Assembly: GCF_910596095.1 (NCBI RefSeq)
Contig: NC_056543.1
Location: forward strand, 26,050,542 to 26,114,541
Origin: Thunnus maccoyii
Lineage: Eukaryota > Chordata > Actinopteri > Scombriformes > Scombridae
Direction of reading: 5' to 3'
Length of the DNA: 64,000 bases
In this document: piece after piece, positions 52,401 through 63,635 of the stretch
Layout: the number at the start of each line of letters is the position of its first letter
Position numbering within the stretch: the stretch's first letter is position 1
The notes under the pieces: model-generated
Databases searched by the model: none
What the model was told of the DNA's origin: nothing
Seen by the model: only the letters and a program-made list of their open reading frames with translations
Program-made: the position numbers and the translations under genes

Positions 52401-55400
52401 ACACCTCAATAAAACTTAAACTCTGTGTTAAACATTTCAGCTGCAAAATGTGACCTATTACAATACACAACCTCAGCAAAATAAGCAAATAAGATGTCAA
52501 GGCTGCTGAAGCTTAAACACACATCCCCTGAGTTTTTGAACCATCTTTCTCCTCATACAGTTGGTGGACACCACAGTGGAGTTGGCCAACAAGGTGGGAG
52601 CTGCAGAGATCATTTCTCGCATCGTGGATGACCTGAAAGACGAGGCCGAGCAGTACAGAAAGATGGTGATGGAGACCATTGAAAAAATTATGGGCAACTT
52701 GGGAGCAGCTGACATCGACCACAAGCTGGAGGAGCAGTTGATCGACGGTATCCTGTATGCCTTCCAGGAACAGACGACAGAGGTGAGAGGAACGACACCA
52801 ACAAATCTTAACGAGAACTATTGACAGATATATAACCCGAACAGCGTTTTTAATTAATTTCATTCCCTCTGCAGGACTCTGTGATGCTCAATGGTTTCGG
52901 CACAGTGGTAAATGCTCTCGGGAAGCGTGTGAAACCCTACCTGCCTCAGATCTGTGGTACTGTGCTGTGGCGTCTGAACAACAAGTCAGCCAAAGTCCGT
53001 CAGCAGGCTGCAGATCTGATCTCTCGCACTGCCGTCGTCATGAAGACCTGCCAGGAGGTACACTATAAAGACACACACTCGCACAGATTTAAATATGTAA
53101 TGCTGTAAGGAAGCTAATGACATGTTCTCGTTGTCTGTCACTGCAGGAGAAGCTGATGGGTCACTTGGGTGTGGTGCTGTATGAGTACCTGGGAGAAGAG
53201 TACCCTGAGGTGCTGGGTAGCATCCTGGGAGCACTGAAGGCCATTGTTAATGTTATTGGTATGTCGCCTCACTACATCACCTTCATCAACAGTCATTCCA
53301 TACTTTTCCTGAATAATTTTGTGAGCCTGGCATTGAGTTGCAATCAGTCTTTTTTTCCTAGCAGCCTATTTAGGTTTCAAGATGTAATTCATTTCCATTC
53401 TTTCTGCAGGTATGCACAAAATGACTCCACCAATCAAAGACCTGCTTCCTCGTTTGACTCCCATCCTGAAGAACAGACATGAGAAGGTGCAGGAGAACTG
53501 TATCGACCTGGTGGGCAGGATCGCTGACAGGTCAGTAGAATAAACCTCAGACTGAAGTGATATGAATCTTCTAGCTGTGTCTTTTTGGTTTGCACAGTGA
53601 GCACCAGAGAGCCTTATTCTAACCTCTTGTGTATATTTTAGGGGTGCTGAGTACGTGTCAGCCAGGGAGTGGATGAGGATTTGTTTTGAGCTGCTGGAGT
53701 TGCTCAAGGCTCACAAGAAGGCCATCCGCAGAGCCACTGTCAACACGTTTGGTTACATCGCCAAGGCCATTGGGTGAGTTCCTAGTATCAAATCATTGTA
53801 GAGATCTTCAGTCCCCGACTACATCATTTTGTATTTCTGTGTATTTCTCCTTTTTAATATGATTTGAAATGTTTAATCACACTGAACACATTCAGACATT
53901 CCTTGTTTCACTATAAGTGTGATCTAAACCTATACATCGCCCTCCTCTCTCCTCGCAGTCCCCATGATGTCTTGGCCACTCTGCTCAATAACCTGAAGGT
54001 CCAGGAGCGTCAGAACCGTGTCTGTACAACTGTGGCCATCGCCATCGTCGCTGAGACCTGTTCACCGTTCACAGTCCTGCCCGCGCTCATGAATGAATAC
54101 CGCGTGCCTGAGCTCAACGTGCAGAACGGTGTGCTCAAGTCCTTGTCCTTCCTGTTTGAGTACATCGGAGAGATGGGCAAAGACTACATCTACGCTGTCA
54201 CACCTCTGCTGGAGGACGCGCTCATGGACAGGTGAGTTCATCCACCTCAACCTTTGTAATCACATTCCCTGAGTAAGTTTGGTTTGCTTTATAGTTTCAG
54301 TATAATCATGTCAGTATCTGTTTAACCATGTGACCCCTGTACTTCTGTTGTCCTGCAGAGACCTGGTCCACAGACAGACAGCTAGTGCGGTGGTCCAGCA
54401 CATGTCTCTGGGTGTCTACGGTTTTGGCTGTGAAGACTCCCTCAACCACTTGCTCAATTACGTCTGGCCCAACGTATTTGAGACGTCGCCTCATGTAATC
54501 CAGGCCGTCATGGGCGCCCTGGAGGGACTAAGGGTCGCCATCGGGCCCTGCCGCATGCTTCAGTACTGCTTACAGGTAAGGCCAACCAGGACATACCTCA
54601 TGACTTCAAAACTGCTAAATAAGCCATTCAGAGACGAACAGTTTTACATTTTTTAATTGTGTACGAGGGCTGCTAATAATCTACACTTTAAGTAGCAACA
54701 AAGCAAAGTTAAAAAAAAAAAATCAGATTGTGAGATCAATGCTGAATATTTAAGGCTGATACTGATACTAAAAATTTTCATAATGATATATCAGACGGTA
54801 TATGTTCGGACATGGACAAATAATCTTGATACGGATCCCTTAGATTTGTTTTTAAAGAAGTGTGACCAAGAAACTGTAACATAGACGCTGTTTCTAAAAA
54901 CTTCAACCCAGTTTGGTATTTCTGTACTGCAATATCTTATCAGCTGGCAAATTTATTGATACTGATATGTCTACAACAAGCTGATAATGGCTGATATGTT
55001 GGCCGGGACCATTTATTGGTCTTGTATCAGATAGTGCTTTAAGAATATTACACTTTCTAGTTACAGCTTCAGAAATATCAGAACTCTCTTGCTTTTCTCC
55101 GTTTCATATCAAAAATAAGATTTTGTTCTTATTGGTTGGACAAAATATTACATTTGAAGACACAGGTTACTTGAGGAGGACATTTTTCATTGTTTTAGGC
55201 ATTTAATTGACTAAATAATTAATAGATTCATTAAAAATAATCAAGGTGAATGGTAATGAGACTATTATAGTTGCAGCCCTACAACTGACTGACATAAATA
55301 CAGATGTTGTCATCTGGTAGCACTCCTCTCTTAAAGGAGTTATTTCTTTTATTATTTTATAATATAAGATAAGACTGATTCAAGGAAATGCTGCTCTGAA

Positions 55401-55669
55401 TAAGGAAATATATTTCAAAAGTGAACCCTTTTTTTTAGTTAGTGAAAGATAATTAGATGTTGATCTGTGAGTGACTATTCTAAGCTTTATTGTGTTGCCT
55501 TCATCTCCAGGGTCTGTTCCATCCAGCCAGGAAGGTGAGAGACGTCTACTGGAAGATTTATAACTCCATCTACATCGGCTCACAAGATGCCCTCATCGCC
55601 CACTACCCACAGGTCTACAACGACGAGAAAAACATTTACGTCCGCTATGAGCTGGAGTATGTCTTGTAA
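40475..55669 (+). CDS. sf3b1: Splicing factor 3B subunit 1 (SF3b155), complete, 24 coding exons
   Basis: HEAT-repeat core of SF3b in the U2 snRNP, which clamps the branch-point helix in the nucleus. Exons: 40475-40502, 42775-42947, 43192-43293, 43486-43600, 46122-46201, 46345-46530, 46718-47180, 47391-47512, 47622-47819, 47945-48046, 49392-49571, 49652-49738, 50405-50675, 51022-51167, 51461-51607, 51954-52079, 52561-52782, 52875-53057, 53147-53258, 53410-53530, 53642-53773, 53959-54231, 54359-54575, 55511-55669. The product is 1314 residues (human 1304). The N-terminal third has KRKRRWDQT and repeated RWDETP motifs, the family's U2AF-binding ULMs, within TP-rich sequence. From about 480 on it is near-identical to human HEAT repeats. 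The human cancer hotspot residues E622, R625, H662, K666 and K700 are conserved as E632, R635, H672, K676 and K710. Introns 10, 12, 14 and 15 carry snoRNA-like elements. Confidence 0.98.
40957..41026. repeat. Near-perfect 70-base hairpin in sf3b1 intron 1
   Basis: Arms 40957-40972 and 41011-41026 (GCATGGTGGGTTTAAT and its exact inverse) continue into TAGCTA/TAGCTG. An apical AATAATGT/ACATTATT stem (40981-40988 / 40992-40999) closes it. Confidence 0.8.
41275..41297 (+). repeat. Poly-G run of about 20 bases
   Basis: Uninterrupted G tract after ACCAT in sf3b1 intron 1, on the transcribed-RNA sense strand. Confidence 0.9.
41460..42215. repeat. Large dispersed repeat fragment in sf3b1 intron 1
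   Basis: About 750 bases without coding potential, with segments I recognise as recurring in fish genomes: GGATGGCGAGCACC, GGGACTAACACGCAGAAATA, GTGGGTACCCATAGAACCCC, AACTTTGGAGCGTCATTTAG and TAGTTTCATATGAAACCAGT. The class is not known to me. Confidence 0.55.
43337..43404. repeat. Perfect 24-bp hairpin in sf3b1 intron 3
   Basis: Arms 43337-43360 and 43381-43404 are exact reverse complements around a 20-base loop, and GGG/CCC in the loop can extend the pairing. It fills about a third of the 192-base intron. Confidence 0.9.
49169..49316 (+). ncRNA. Intronic H/ACA snoRNA-like RNA, family A copy 1
   Basis: Lies in sf3b1 intron 10. Hairpin 1 has lower stem GCAAG/CTTGC (49173-49177 / 49226-49230), an internal loop and upper stems CACT/AGTG and AGCC/GGCT. 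An H-box AAAGAA (ANANNA) follows directly at 49232-49237. Hairpin 2 pairs CTGCTGCTTTCAGTAGAG with CTCTGCTGGAAGCAGCAG around a GGTCA/TGACC tip. An ACA box at 49311-49313 follows the stem, three bases from the proposed end. The second copy is at 51236-51380. Hairpin 2 lacks an obvious guide pocket, so only hairpin 1 would guide. The snoRNA identity is not recognised. Confidence 0.65.
49773..49911 (+). ncRNA. Intronic H/ACA snoRNA-like RNA, family B copy 1
   Basis: Lies in sf3b1 intron 12. Hairpin 1 is closed by GCGAAC/GTTCGC (49774-49779 / 49825-49830), with an inner GCCTG/CAGGGC stem and unpaired pocket strands between. The hinge starts AGATTGACA. Hairpin 2 has lower stem CCAAC/GTTGG (49841-49845 / 49899-49903), then TGAGA/TCTCA and a 12-bp helix CAGACTGGACAT/ATGTCTGGTCTG. 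TT and an ACA box (49906-49908) follow, three bases from the end. This is textbook H/ACA layout at 139 nt. Confidence 0.75.
51236..51380 (+). ncRNA. Intronic H/ACA snoRNA-like RNA, family A copy 2
   Basis: Lies in sf3b1 intron 14. It is a diverged copy of 49169-49316 with the same GCAAG/CTTGC, CACT/AGTG and AGCC/GGCT stems in hairpin 1. Hairpin 2 keeps CAGTAGAG/CTCTACTG, and its tip is GGTCT/AGACC where copy 1 has GGTCA/TGACC, a compensatory change. The H-box position reads ACAATG, off consensus at its last base. The ACA box is at 51375-51377. Confidence 0.6.
51681..51819 (+). ncRNA. Intronic H/ACA snoRNA-like RNA, family B copy 2
   Basis: Lies in sf3b1 intron 15, the same length (139 nt) as copy 1. 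Hairpin 1 is closed by GCGAAT/GTTCGC (a G-U pair replaces C-G) and has an inner TCAACCA/TGGTTGA helix. The H-box is a perfect AGATGA at 51740-51745. Hairpin 2 has CCAAC/GTTGG (51749-51753 / 51807-51811), TGAGA/TCTCA and an AGAG-GAC/GTC-CTCT upper stem. The ACA box is at 51814-51816. Confidence 0.75.
54720..55290. repeat. Dispersed repeats in the last sf3b1 intron
   Basis: About 54760-55030 carries GATACTGATA / CAAGCTGATAATGGCTGATA blocks typical of a fish short repeat. About 55060-55285 is a GCTGCAACTAACGATT-type copy ending in TAGTTGCAGCCCTA. Confidence 0.5.
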
Positions 55670-56140
55670 ATACAAATTTATGTGCTCTCAGTTTTTCTCC
55701 TCCCTCAATCATCACTCTCTACTGTCTTATCTATCTTGGTCTAGGACTGAGTCGGTCTTTATTTAGCAACTGTATGTTGGTCTTTCCCCAGACCAGACAG
55801 AACAATCCAATAGAGACACACATTCAGCTTCTGCTGGATGCCACTTATTGACCCTCAATTAAAAATGAGTGAAAGTAGGTGAAATAAAACAAGGGACACT
55901 GTTGAGTCTGTATGTAATTTTTTTTTTTTTCCTCTTATTTTTTTGGAATGTTTTCTATAAAGAATGGTTGACATCAGTCAAACCTTGATTGAGGAATGCA
56001 GGGCAGTTGTCAAAATGTTTTAAATATTTGGATATTTTTGTGTGTGTATTGATAGGCCTCTGCACTGGCTGCTCCATTTACACACCCTCTCCTCATTTCA
56101 CACTTCCTCTGTTCTTATTAGATTGTTGTTTTATTTAACC

Positions 56141-56146
56141 AATAAA
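56141..56146 (+). terminator. Candidate sf3b1 polyadenylation signal
   Basis: AATAAA about 470 bases after the sf3b1 stop codon, followed by a GT-rich stretch (TTTGTGTGTTTTG), as expected for a cleavage site. Confidence 0.65.
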
Positions 56147-57623
56147 ATGTTTGTGTATAAAATTCAAATTTGTGTGTTTTGTTTTTTCTTTTTACACTTA
56201 TAAAGATGGATGTACTAGTGGTGAGTTTTCATACAAAAAGAATGGAAATGTAGGATGCAAAAAAGAAAAAAGGCATCAACCAATGTCACCATCAGAGCTG
56301 TGATGATTAGTCCACCAACAGAAAGTCAATCTGCAGCTAGTTTGATAATCATTGTATTGTTTTTTCTTCCTCTGTGAATTTCCAAATTAATAATAGATAA
56401 CAAGAAGCAGGTCAAGCTATAATTCATACTGTATAGAAACGGTTGGAAACTCCCTGGAAGGTAAAAATGCATTTGAAGAAGTGAAACAGCAGCATGCTTT
56501 CAAAAACATTGAAAGCATGCTGCAGTGTTGTAAACAGTGGCACCAAAAGTATTTAGATCCTTTACTTAAGTACAAATAGCAATACCACAATATAAAAATC
56601 CTCTATTACAAGTACAAGTTCTCATTATGAGGTTATGACACTAAACATAAAAAAGATGCATAAAATGTCCTGGTTTCCAGCTTGTAAAATGTGAATATTT
56701 TCTGGTTTAAACTTCATTCTTACATCATCATCAATAAAACCAGCAGATTTAATGGATACAGAAAATAATGATTAGTTGCAGCAACAAAACTGACGATGGT
56801 TTCCTGACCAGCATTCAGACTTCCTTTGTGGTGTTCAAGTTCCTCTGTACGTTCCTGTTCTACATGCAATGTTTTTGACATAAGAAAAGGACTCAGCTTC
56901 AAGATTACAGGTAAACCGTCGGGGTCAGTTGTTTTTGTTAATGCTCTGGTATAACAACAATCCTACTTTACCCTTTCATCGTCCTGCTGAGACACAACAA
57001 CCAGATAGAGCGGGAGGAGCATGGGGGTTGGCTGCATGCATGGCTGTCTTGGGTGGCCTTGTTTAGGAATCCCTCACATCATATGGGTGAGCTGAGGTTG
57101 CTGTGCTGCAGTCAGTGCAAACTACAACTGCTGATGCAATCTGCTTTTCAAATTCATGGCTGTCAGCCAATTAAAAACTCCTTGTTGTTGCTCATAAAAC
57201 TTTGAAATGAACAATAATCACATGAGTGTAGTGATGAGCTGAGAAGTGCTACAACCCCCTCTGACTCCCATCTGACTCCATCTTTATGTCATATGGTGTC
57301 AACCCTCCATCACCCTTCTGTCTCTCTGTTCTTTGCTGTCGGGGGTTATCGGGTCATATAGCTGATGAATGAACTGGGAACTCACGTGCACTAAAAAAAA
57401 AGCATAAAGATGAGAACTCCCGTACACATGCATGAACGCTCGTACCCACACAATGGAGAAAAAAAAAAAAAAAAAAAAAAAACCTCCCCCACTCTTCCCT
57501 TCTATTCACTGCAGCTCACCACTGCTGCACAGCCACACTCATGCGCTTTGACCCAGATTCCCCCAGCAGACGGCATCAGACTCTGGCTCTGCTAATCTGA
57601 AGAGGAAGGCAATAAGTCTGTCT

Positions 57624-57662
<39 letters not shown>

Positions 57663-59870
57663 GAGGCCTTCTGCAAGAGGGATAACCTTTGAAATCCATA
57701 AAGGTCTCCTACTAGAGGAATGTATTGAGACTTAAGAGGAGAATTTTATGGCTGGCTTGTACTCACATTTGGTTGAGCAATAAAAACTGATCTGACCCGG
57801 GTCACATGTTCCCGCAGGGCTGCTGCGTGATTTGCTTTGAGGCTAATTTGTTGAATATGTGTATTTATCATGTAATCCGCAGAATAAAAAGCATGCTGAA
57901 CTGGAAAGTTTTGATGTTGTTATCTTCCAGATGCAACCTTCAGTTTCCTTCCTTTATAACCTCTGGAATGCATCTTCATGAAAACAGTGAAAAAATACAT
58001 GGTGGCGTCCCTGCTGCTGCTGCTGCTACTGTGTGTGTGTATGTGTGTGTGTGAGCTTGTTGAGCCAACACCTCTCTTGTTTATGACCAGCCCCGGAGAG
58101 ATGACTGTGATTAGAAATGTTTCCACAGTGGACGGCGTACATGAAGTGACATGATGTAGTAAGATAGATAGTAGAGGGTGGTAAACTGTCATTTCCAATG
58201 GATGATCATAAGACAGAAAAGAACAGACCTTAAAAAGCTCTAAGTGATTTTTCATGTTTTATATTTTATAATGGATCCCTCCTACTTTCCCAGCAGCCAT
58301 TGGCTTCCATCACTTTCTGCTTTAAATCATTGGGTAGGTGGAAAGGATCCCAGAGATTTACTTCAATATGTTTTTATCATGTAGATTTATTTATTCAGGA
58401 AAGAAACAATACTTTATCAAACTGTTAGTGGATGTAAATGTGTACATATAAATGTATGTTTATGCCAACACTTATATGCATACAGTACATAGTATGTTTG
58501 TATCCTTTTTTTTGTTTCTTTTTTGCTGTCTAGTGCACATTGTGGCACATGAAATGGTTCCAAATCCCCCCCCAAACAGAAATAATGTCATAAAAACTTG
58601 GTCATAAAAAAACAAGAAGACCATTTGTTGCTTGAGATGTGTAATCCATCATAGTGAGTTCACTTCAAATCAGTCTGCAACTTTAACAACAATTACAATT
58701 GAGTGTGATGCATAACACAACTCAAGGAAGTTTCTTCTTCAAAGGTTTTCTCTTTCATTTTCATATTGTACGGACACAAATAAAAACTCACTTGGAAAAT
58801 GTGTTTAAAACTGGTCAGCAGCAGTACTGTGAAATATGTGATTTACCATTAAAGGCACAGTCCGTGTTCTAAATGTGAACAAAGGGGTAGGTCCGCTACG
58901 GATCCGAACATATGACTGGAAGCAGCTATCACACTCAAGGGCTTTTAATATACATGATACAAAGTGACAAAGTAAATCTATCTATGTCTTCTGATGAACT
59001 GTACTCTTAAGCCTTCATGGATGTTCGGAATAATGGAAAGTTTGAACGTCTTCAGTTTGGGCTGCAACTAACGATGATCTTCATTTGATAAATCTGCCAG
59101 CTATTTTCTCGATTAATCGTTTTGTCTGTAAAATGTCAGAAAATAGTGAAATTCCCCAAAGTCAAAGATGTCTTTAAATGTCTTATTTCGTCTGAGCGAC
59201 AGTCCAAACTCCAAAGATATCCAGTTTACTATCATGTATGACAAAGAAAAGCATGAACTCACCACATTTGAGAAGCTAAAATTTGATATGTATTTGATTA
59301 ACAAAGTAATTGCCAATTAATCCTCTGTCTTATCAACTAATCGAATAATCGTTGCAGCTCAACAACTGAGCAAACTCCATCTGCTGGTGAAGACCGTGTG
59401 ATGTTGTCAAAAAGCCTAGTGTGGCCATTGATTTGAAAATGAACGTCTAAACATAACGGATTCGGAGTCTTTGAGGAAGTGAAACTTGTAAAAACAGTGA
59501 TATGAGCCTTTAAAACAGATCTCATCCTTATATAAGCCACAACAGCAGAGGATCAGTGTTGTTGAGCTTGATGTGCGTTTAAACTCCACTACATCTGTGT
59601 GCCTCTTCATTTTTTCATGCACTATGTTTTATTACTTTTGGATGATGCAGTTTGAAATGTTTCAGTCCCTCTGTATCCAGTGGATGGCAGCAGCGAGAGG
59701 GGGGGCTGGTTGTTGTTGATGCTGAGGAAGCTTTCTCTTCCACTTCTGCATCTGAGAGGAGGAGAGACAGGCACCAACTTCCTGTGCGATCTGTGTTCAG
59801 CTGAGTTCAGACTGACTGCCTCTCCGGGAGGCTTGTGGCTCTGCAGACCGGAGAGGAGGGAGGCTCTGTA
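56147..59870. other. sf3b1-ankrd44 intergenic region
   Basis: No exon was recognised. It contains an ACTTTTACTTAAGTA-type repeat fragment (about 56530-56650), a poly-A run (about 57462-57482), a GT microsatellite (about 57622-57662) and a GCTGCAACTAACGATT-type element (59060-59360). Confidence 0.6.
59060..59360. repeat. GCTGCAACTAACGATT-type palindromic repeat, best-preserved copy
   Basis: Begins GGGCTGCAACTAACGAT and ends AATCGTTGCAGCTC, its inverse. Inner arms include CGATTAATCG and CTAATCGAATAATCG. It is non-autonomous and about 300 bases long, and the other copies in this window are more decayed. Confidence 0.8.
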
Positions 59871-59878
59871 GGTGGTGT

Positions 59879-60271
59879 ATGGCTCGGAGAGACGCCTGCG
59901 ATCTCCGTGCAAGCAGCAGCAGTAGCAGTAGCAGCAGCAGAAGCAGCAGCCGTAAATGTGGATTGTTTACACCGGTGGGCTCCAGCCGTTCCTGCTTCCC
60001 CGCCTCCCTTCGTACCCGAGCGGCCGCCTCGGCTCAGCAGCGTCGCCGCAGATAGCGTCAGTGGAGCGGGGCTGATGGCCCTGGTGCTCGCCCCGGCCTT
60101 CATCATCAGCAGCATCCGCCTGTGCGTCTGCTAGAAAGCTGCGAGAAGCCGCGCCGCTTCACCCGGCCGCCTGAAGTCCCGCGGGGAGCCCGGAGAGCGG
60201 AGAGGGGGAGCGGGGTTTGGTCGCAGCATCGCCCCGGTGGGAGTGGATGAGCAGCCGGAGCCGACCCAGAG
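59879..60271 (+). promoter_or_regulatory. ankrd44 CpG-rich promoter / 5' UTR with AGC repeat and upstream ORFs
   Basis: GC- and CpG-rich stretch just before the ankrd44 start, including GCGGCCGCC and an AGC-rich microsatellite at about 59906-59950. It holds upstream ATGs at 59879 (58-codon ORF, serine-rich), 60075 (19 codons) and 60247 (out of frame, overlapping the main start). No transcription start can be seen. Confidence 0.6.
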
Positions 60272-60298
60272 ATGGCTGTTCTCAAACTGGCCGACCAG
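60272..60298 (+). CDS. ankrd44: Ankyrin repeat domain 44 (PP6-ARS-B), first coding exon only
   Basis: Encodes MAVLKLADQ followed by a GT donor at 60299. The human ANKRD44 protein begins MAVLKLTDQ with one difference, and the related ANKRD28 begins MAFLKLRDQ, so the sequence and the position after sf3b1 both favour ANKRD44. The protein is a long stack of ankyrin repeats and a regulatory subunit of protein phosphatase 6. All ankyrin repeats lie in exons beyond the window. Nine codons alone would be weak evidence; synteny makes it convincing. Confidence 0.85.
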
Positions 60299-60811
60299 GT
60301 AGACTTGCTAGCTGCTGCTAGCCTAGCCTGGACTCTAAACAGGCTGCACGGCACTTCACCCCATTTATCGGCTGTTTGGTTGAAATGTATTTTTTTAATA
60401 TTGCGACGTGTCTTTGTGTTGGACAAACACCATAACCCTGCAGGCTGAGGACAGAGCACATAAAGCTGCACGAAGCTGGACACATACATGTCCTGATTTT
60501 AGCTTTCGTCATTAATGAGTAAAATTTTCGGTGTTCCGTTAAAATGAGGACAGCCCACTTAGTAGATACTTCCTCCTCTGTTTCCTTCCGCAAGCATCGC
60601 CAGGCCCCAGAACACAAATGTCCTCAATCATGAAAATGTATCAGTGTTTTCCTCTCACACACACAGACACTTGCAGACTGTGCCCATACTGCTGCAGCCT
60701 GATACTGTTTCATGTGAAAAACCTTCAACCGCAAACCAAAAAATCCATTTCTGATAAGATTTGATTCCAAGGAGACCTACAGTATGTGAGAGGTTTTCTA
60801 AACAGTCTCCT

Positions 60812-61037
60812 CACAAGGTCTATTTAGTAGCTGTTCTGGAGCTTTTGGTTGTATTCGCATGATCCTCTTTAGCAGAGCTTTTCCGCTCTCACTCTTAACT
60901 TTTAAGCCAATGTGAACAAAAAGTCCTTAAAGTGCTGTGAAAAATGGAAATTTGACCTTCTACAATTCCATGGGCAACTCCATCTGCTGGGGAAGATAGT
61001 GTGTGAAAGCTCCAGAACAGCTACTAAATGGATCTGG
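60812..61037. repeat. Palindromic MITE-like element, family P2
   Basis: Arms AAGGTCTATTTAGTAGCTG then TTCTGGAGCTTT at the left, matched by AAAGCTCCAGAACAGCTACT then AAATGGATCT at the right. It is the same family as 28307-28588. Confidence 0.8.
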
Positions 61038-62477
61038 TTTTATCAAGGTCAAGAATGAACTTTCAAGCCCAAATATTTGAGAGGTTTCTGTTCTGGTGTA
61101 TAATGCCATTATTTGTAGGTGGGATGATGATTAACCTTTAATAGTCTGATCAGTGATTTACAGTGAAATGATCAAGGGGAAATTCACTCTACATGTCCCT
61201 GAACCTCCGTTTAGGAACCACTATTCTCTCTAGTCTCACTTCTGTAAACTCACAGATTCATGCTTAAGTTTCCACCTGTTGCACAATTATCCTGGTGACA
61301 CAAGTGTCACCAGAAGGACAGTATGTTGCCATCTGCAGAGACTATACTGTAGATGGTGCTCCACTCCGTACCCTGAACGGTCCTTTGTCGCGTTAGAAAT
61401 CCCTGATCTGATGCAGCTTCTTCAGTCCGCTCATATCAGATGTATCGTTACTTCAAGGAAGGGAAGAACTTTTTATGTAACCCGGTACTGCGGGACTTCC
61501 TGTTATTTTCAAACATACTGATGATGCCTGATAACTGGATGCCTCAGCTCAGCAGACAGCTCAGTGGCTTATACATAGATTTTCTCTTGTTTTGCTGCCT
61601 TAATCATGTGCTGATCAAGAGTGGGTCACATGAAAATCAAGTAGAGATCTTTCTCAACCTATAATAGTAAATGACGCCCAGTTTGTTTGTCCGTTACAAG
61701 TGATATGAGGAAGCTTTTGCAGGTACTAATGCGGTTTAGCGGTCAAGGTCACCCTGGTGAAAAGACAGAAGAGTCAAAATGGTTTTCAATCAATCACCGT
61801 CAAACCTCACAGCTAAGCATGAAGGAAATAGGTGTGTTGAAGGAGCAAATGAAACTCTCATGTCTTAAGTTTCCCCAGATCTCATTGTAAATAAGCCCAA
61901 ACTGGCATTTTCATGTCAATCTGTATGGTAATAATATGTACATGCATGCCCTTAAGGGACTTTTTTTGTACAGAAAAATGTCCTTCCACCGCACAGAACA
62001 TAAAGGAAGCACAGGAAGTTGTTGACATTTGACTTTCCGCCACTGCAGTGCTGTGTGTACGCACCTGAGTGTGCTTCTCTAGTGGATGTGCGCATGCACG
62101 CTTATCAGTTTTCCTGTGTTTCATTCCGTTTATCCTTGTTTTTAATATAGATTTCCTCTATTGCTTCCCGTGTCTGTTTTAGACTGGTGAAACACTCTGA
62201 CGCACGGCTGACATACGCTCCTCTTGTAGCTTTTAAGGCACTTTGAGAGGGAATGACATGCAGAATGGTGGGTTTCGCTTTCAGCGGAACGAGGACTTCA
62301 GAAGCGTCTCGTTGACCCCGAGGAGAAGGAGATGAGCCAGTTAGGCCTGTCACCTCAGGCATCAGAGGAAATGAAGACATGGCTTTCTTTTATGGAGGGA
62401 GACACCAAACAGGATGTACTGTATGTGTGTGTGCGGCGTACTCAGGACATGGTATTTATGTATTGCAGGTTAGCTCT

Positions 62478-62514
<37 letters not shown>

Positions 62515-63578
62515 ACAGCCTGTCTATGGAATGAAAACAGAGTTAATCTGATGGAGGAAGTTTGTGTAGGATAAGAATGAGAGGCAGGAAGATAGAAGAG
62601 GAAACTGTATGTTCTGCCAGATCAACGTGGTCCTCAATAAGTTCCTCAGAGACCAGTGGTGACTGGATGGGATTGTTTACACTAGGCTGACCCTGCATGT
62701 CGACAGCAGTCATTTTTTACTATTATTGGCTACTAATGGGGCCTGCATCGTTGAGATCGGTAGGACGATAAGGTGAAGGTCAGGTTTATTAGTGTTACTG
62801 TATGGAAATATGTTTGTGTGAGATACTGTTACATAGCCTGCAGGAGTGCTGGCAAAGCCTGAATAACATATCAGCAAGATCAATATTATTGGTTGATAAT
62901 TACCCTTTCAAAAAGTGGCTGATGGTATAGCACTCTTGTTCAAGTGGCATTCTGTGGATTTGTGGTATGCTGCTGCCATTCTACTGGCTTTTGGCACTTA
63001 CAAACTGTATGTTACTCATCTTCCACTGGATATGCTGATGCTGCGTGTGGCTTATAAATGTATCATCACCCCCATTTCACTGGCAGATGCCACTTTTCAC
63101 CGGCATACTGGTGGTGTGCCGCTCTTTAGTGTCATATGCTGAATCTTAGTGGTAAGCCACTTTGACTGGTGCTAAAGGCTAATGCTAACAGGTCCAAGCT
63201 GAACCTTTAGCATCCTCATCAGCCTATGATCAATGCAGCATTGTTCTTGTATTGCTGGATAGTTAGTTATAGGTAGTATTATAATACAATATTATGAGTA
63301 ATCATGTAATACCAGACCAGGATATCACTGATAATTAAGTTTATTGTTAGACTTTGAAATGTCCTGCTCCAGGCATATTTTTTATTATGTCTTTCAAAAA
63401 TGAAATCTGAGGGATCATCGCCAGGAGTTAACACCATAACAAATGTTTGCAGACACAGTGTTATCAGATTTTTATTGCTCTCAAATAACAATATCCGCCT
63501 CAGACATCCAGCATTGCTCAGTCTGTAGGTGCTGGTATGAGTTTGAGGGAATCTTCCCATTCATGCCTCCTAAGAGCA

Positions 63579-63579
<1 letters not shown>

Positions 63580-63631
<52 letters not shown>
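63580..63631 (+). repeat. CA microsatellite, about 26 units
   Basis: Pure (AC)n tract, the longest dinucleotide repeat in the window. Confidence 0.95.

Positions 63632-63635
<4 letters not shown>

Noticed and set aside
59835-60134. 99-codon alanine-rich frame before ankrd44
   Set aside because: It begins at GTG, not ATG, and matches no family. Only its internal 19-codon ATG ORF is kept as a possible uORF.
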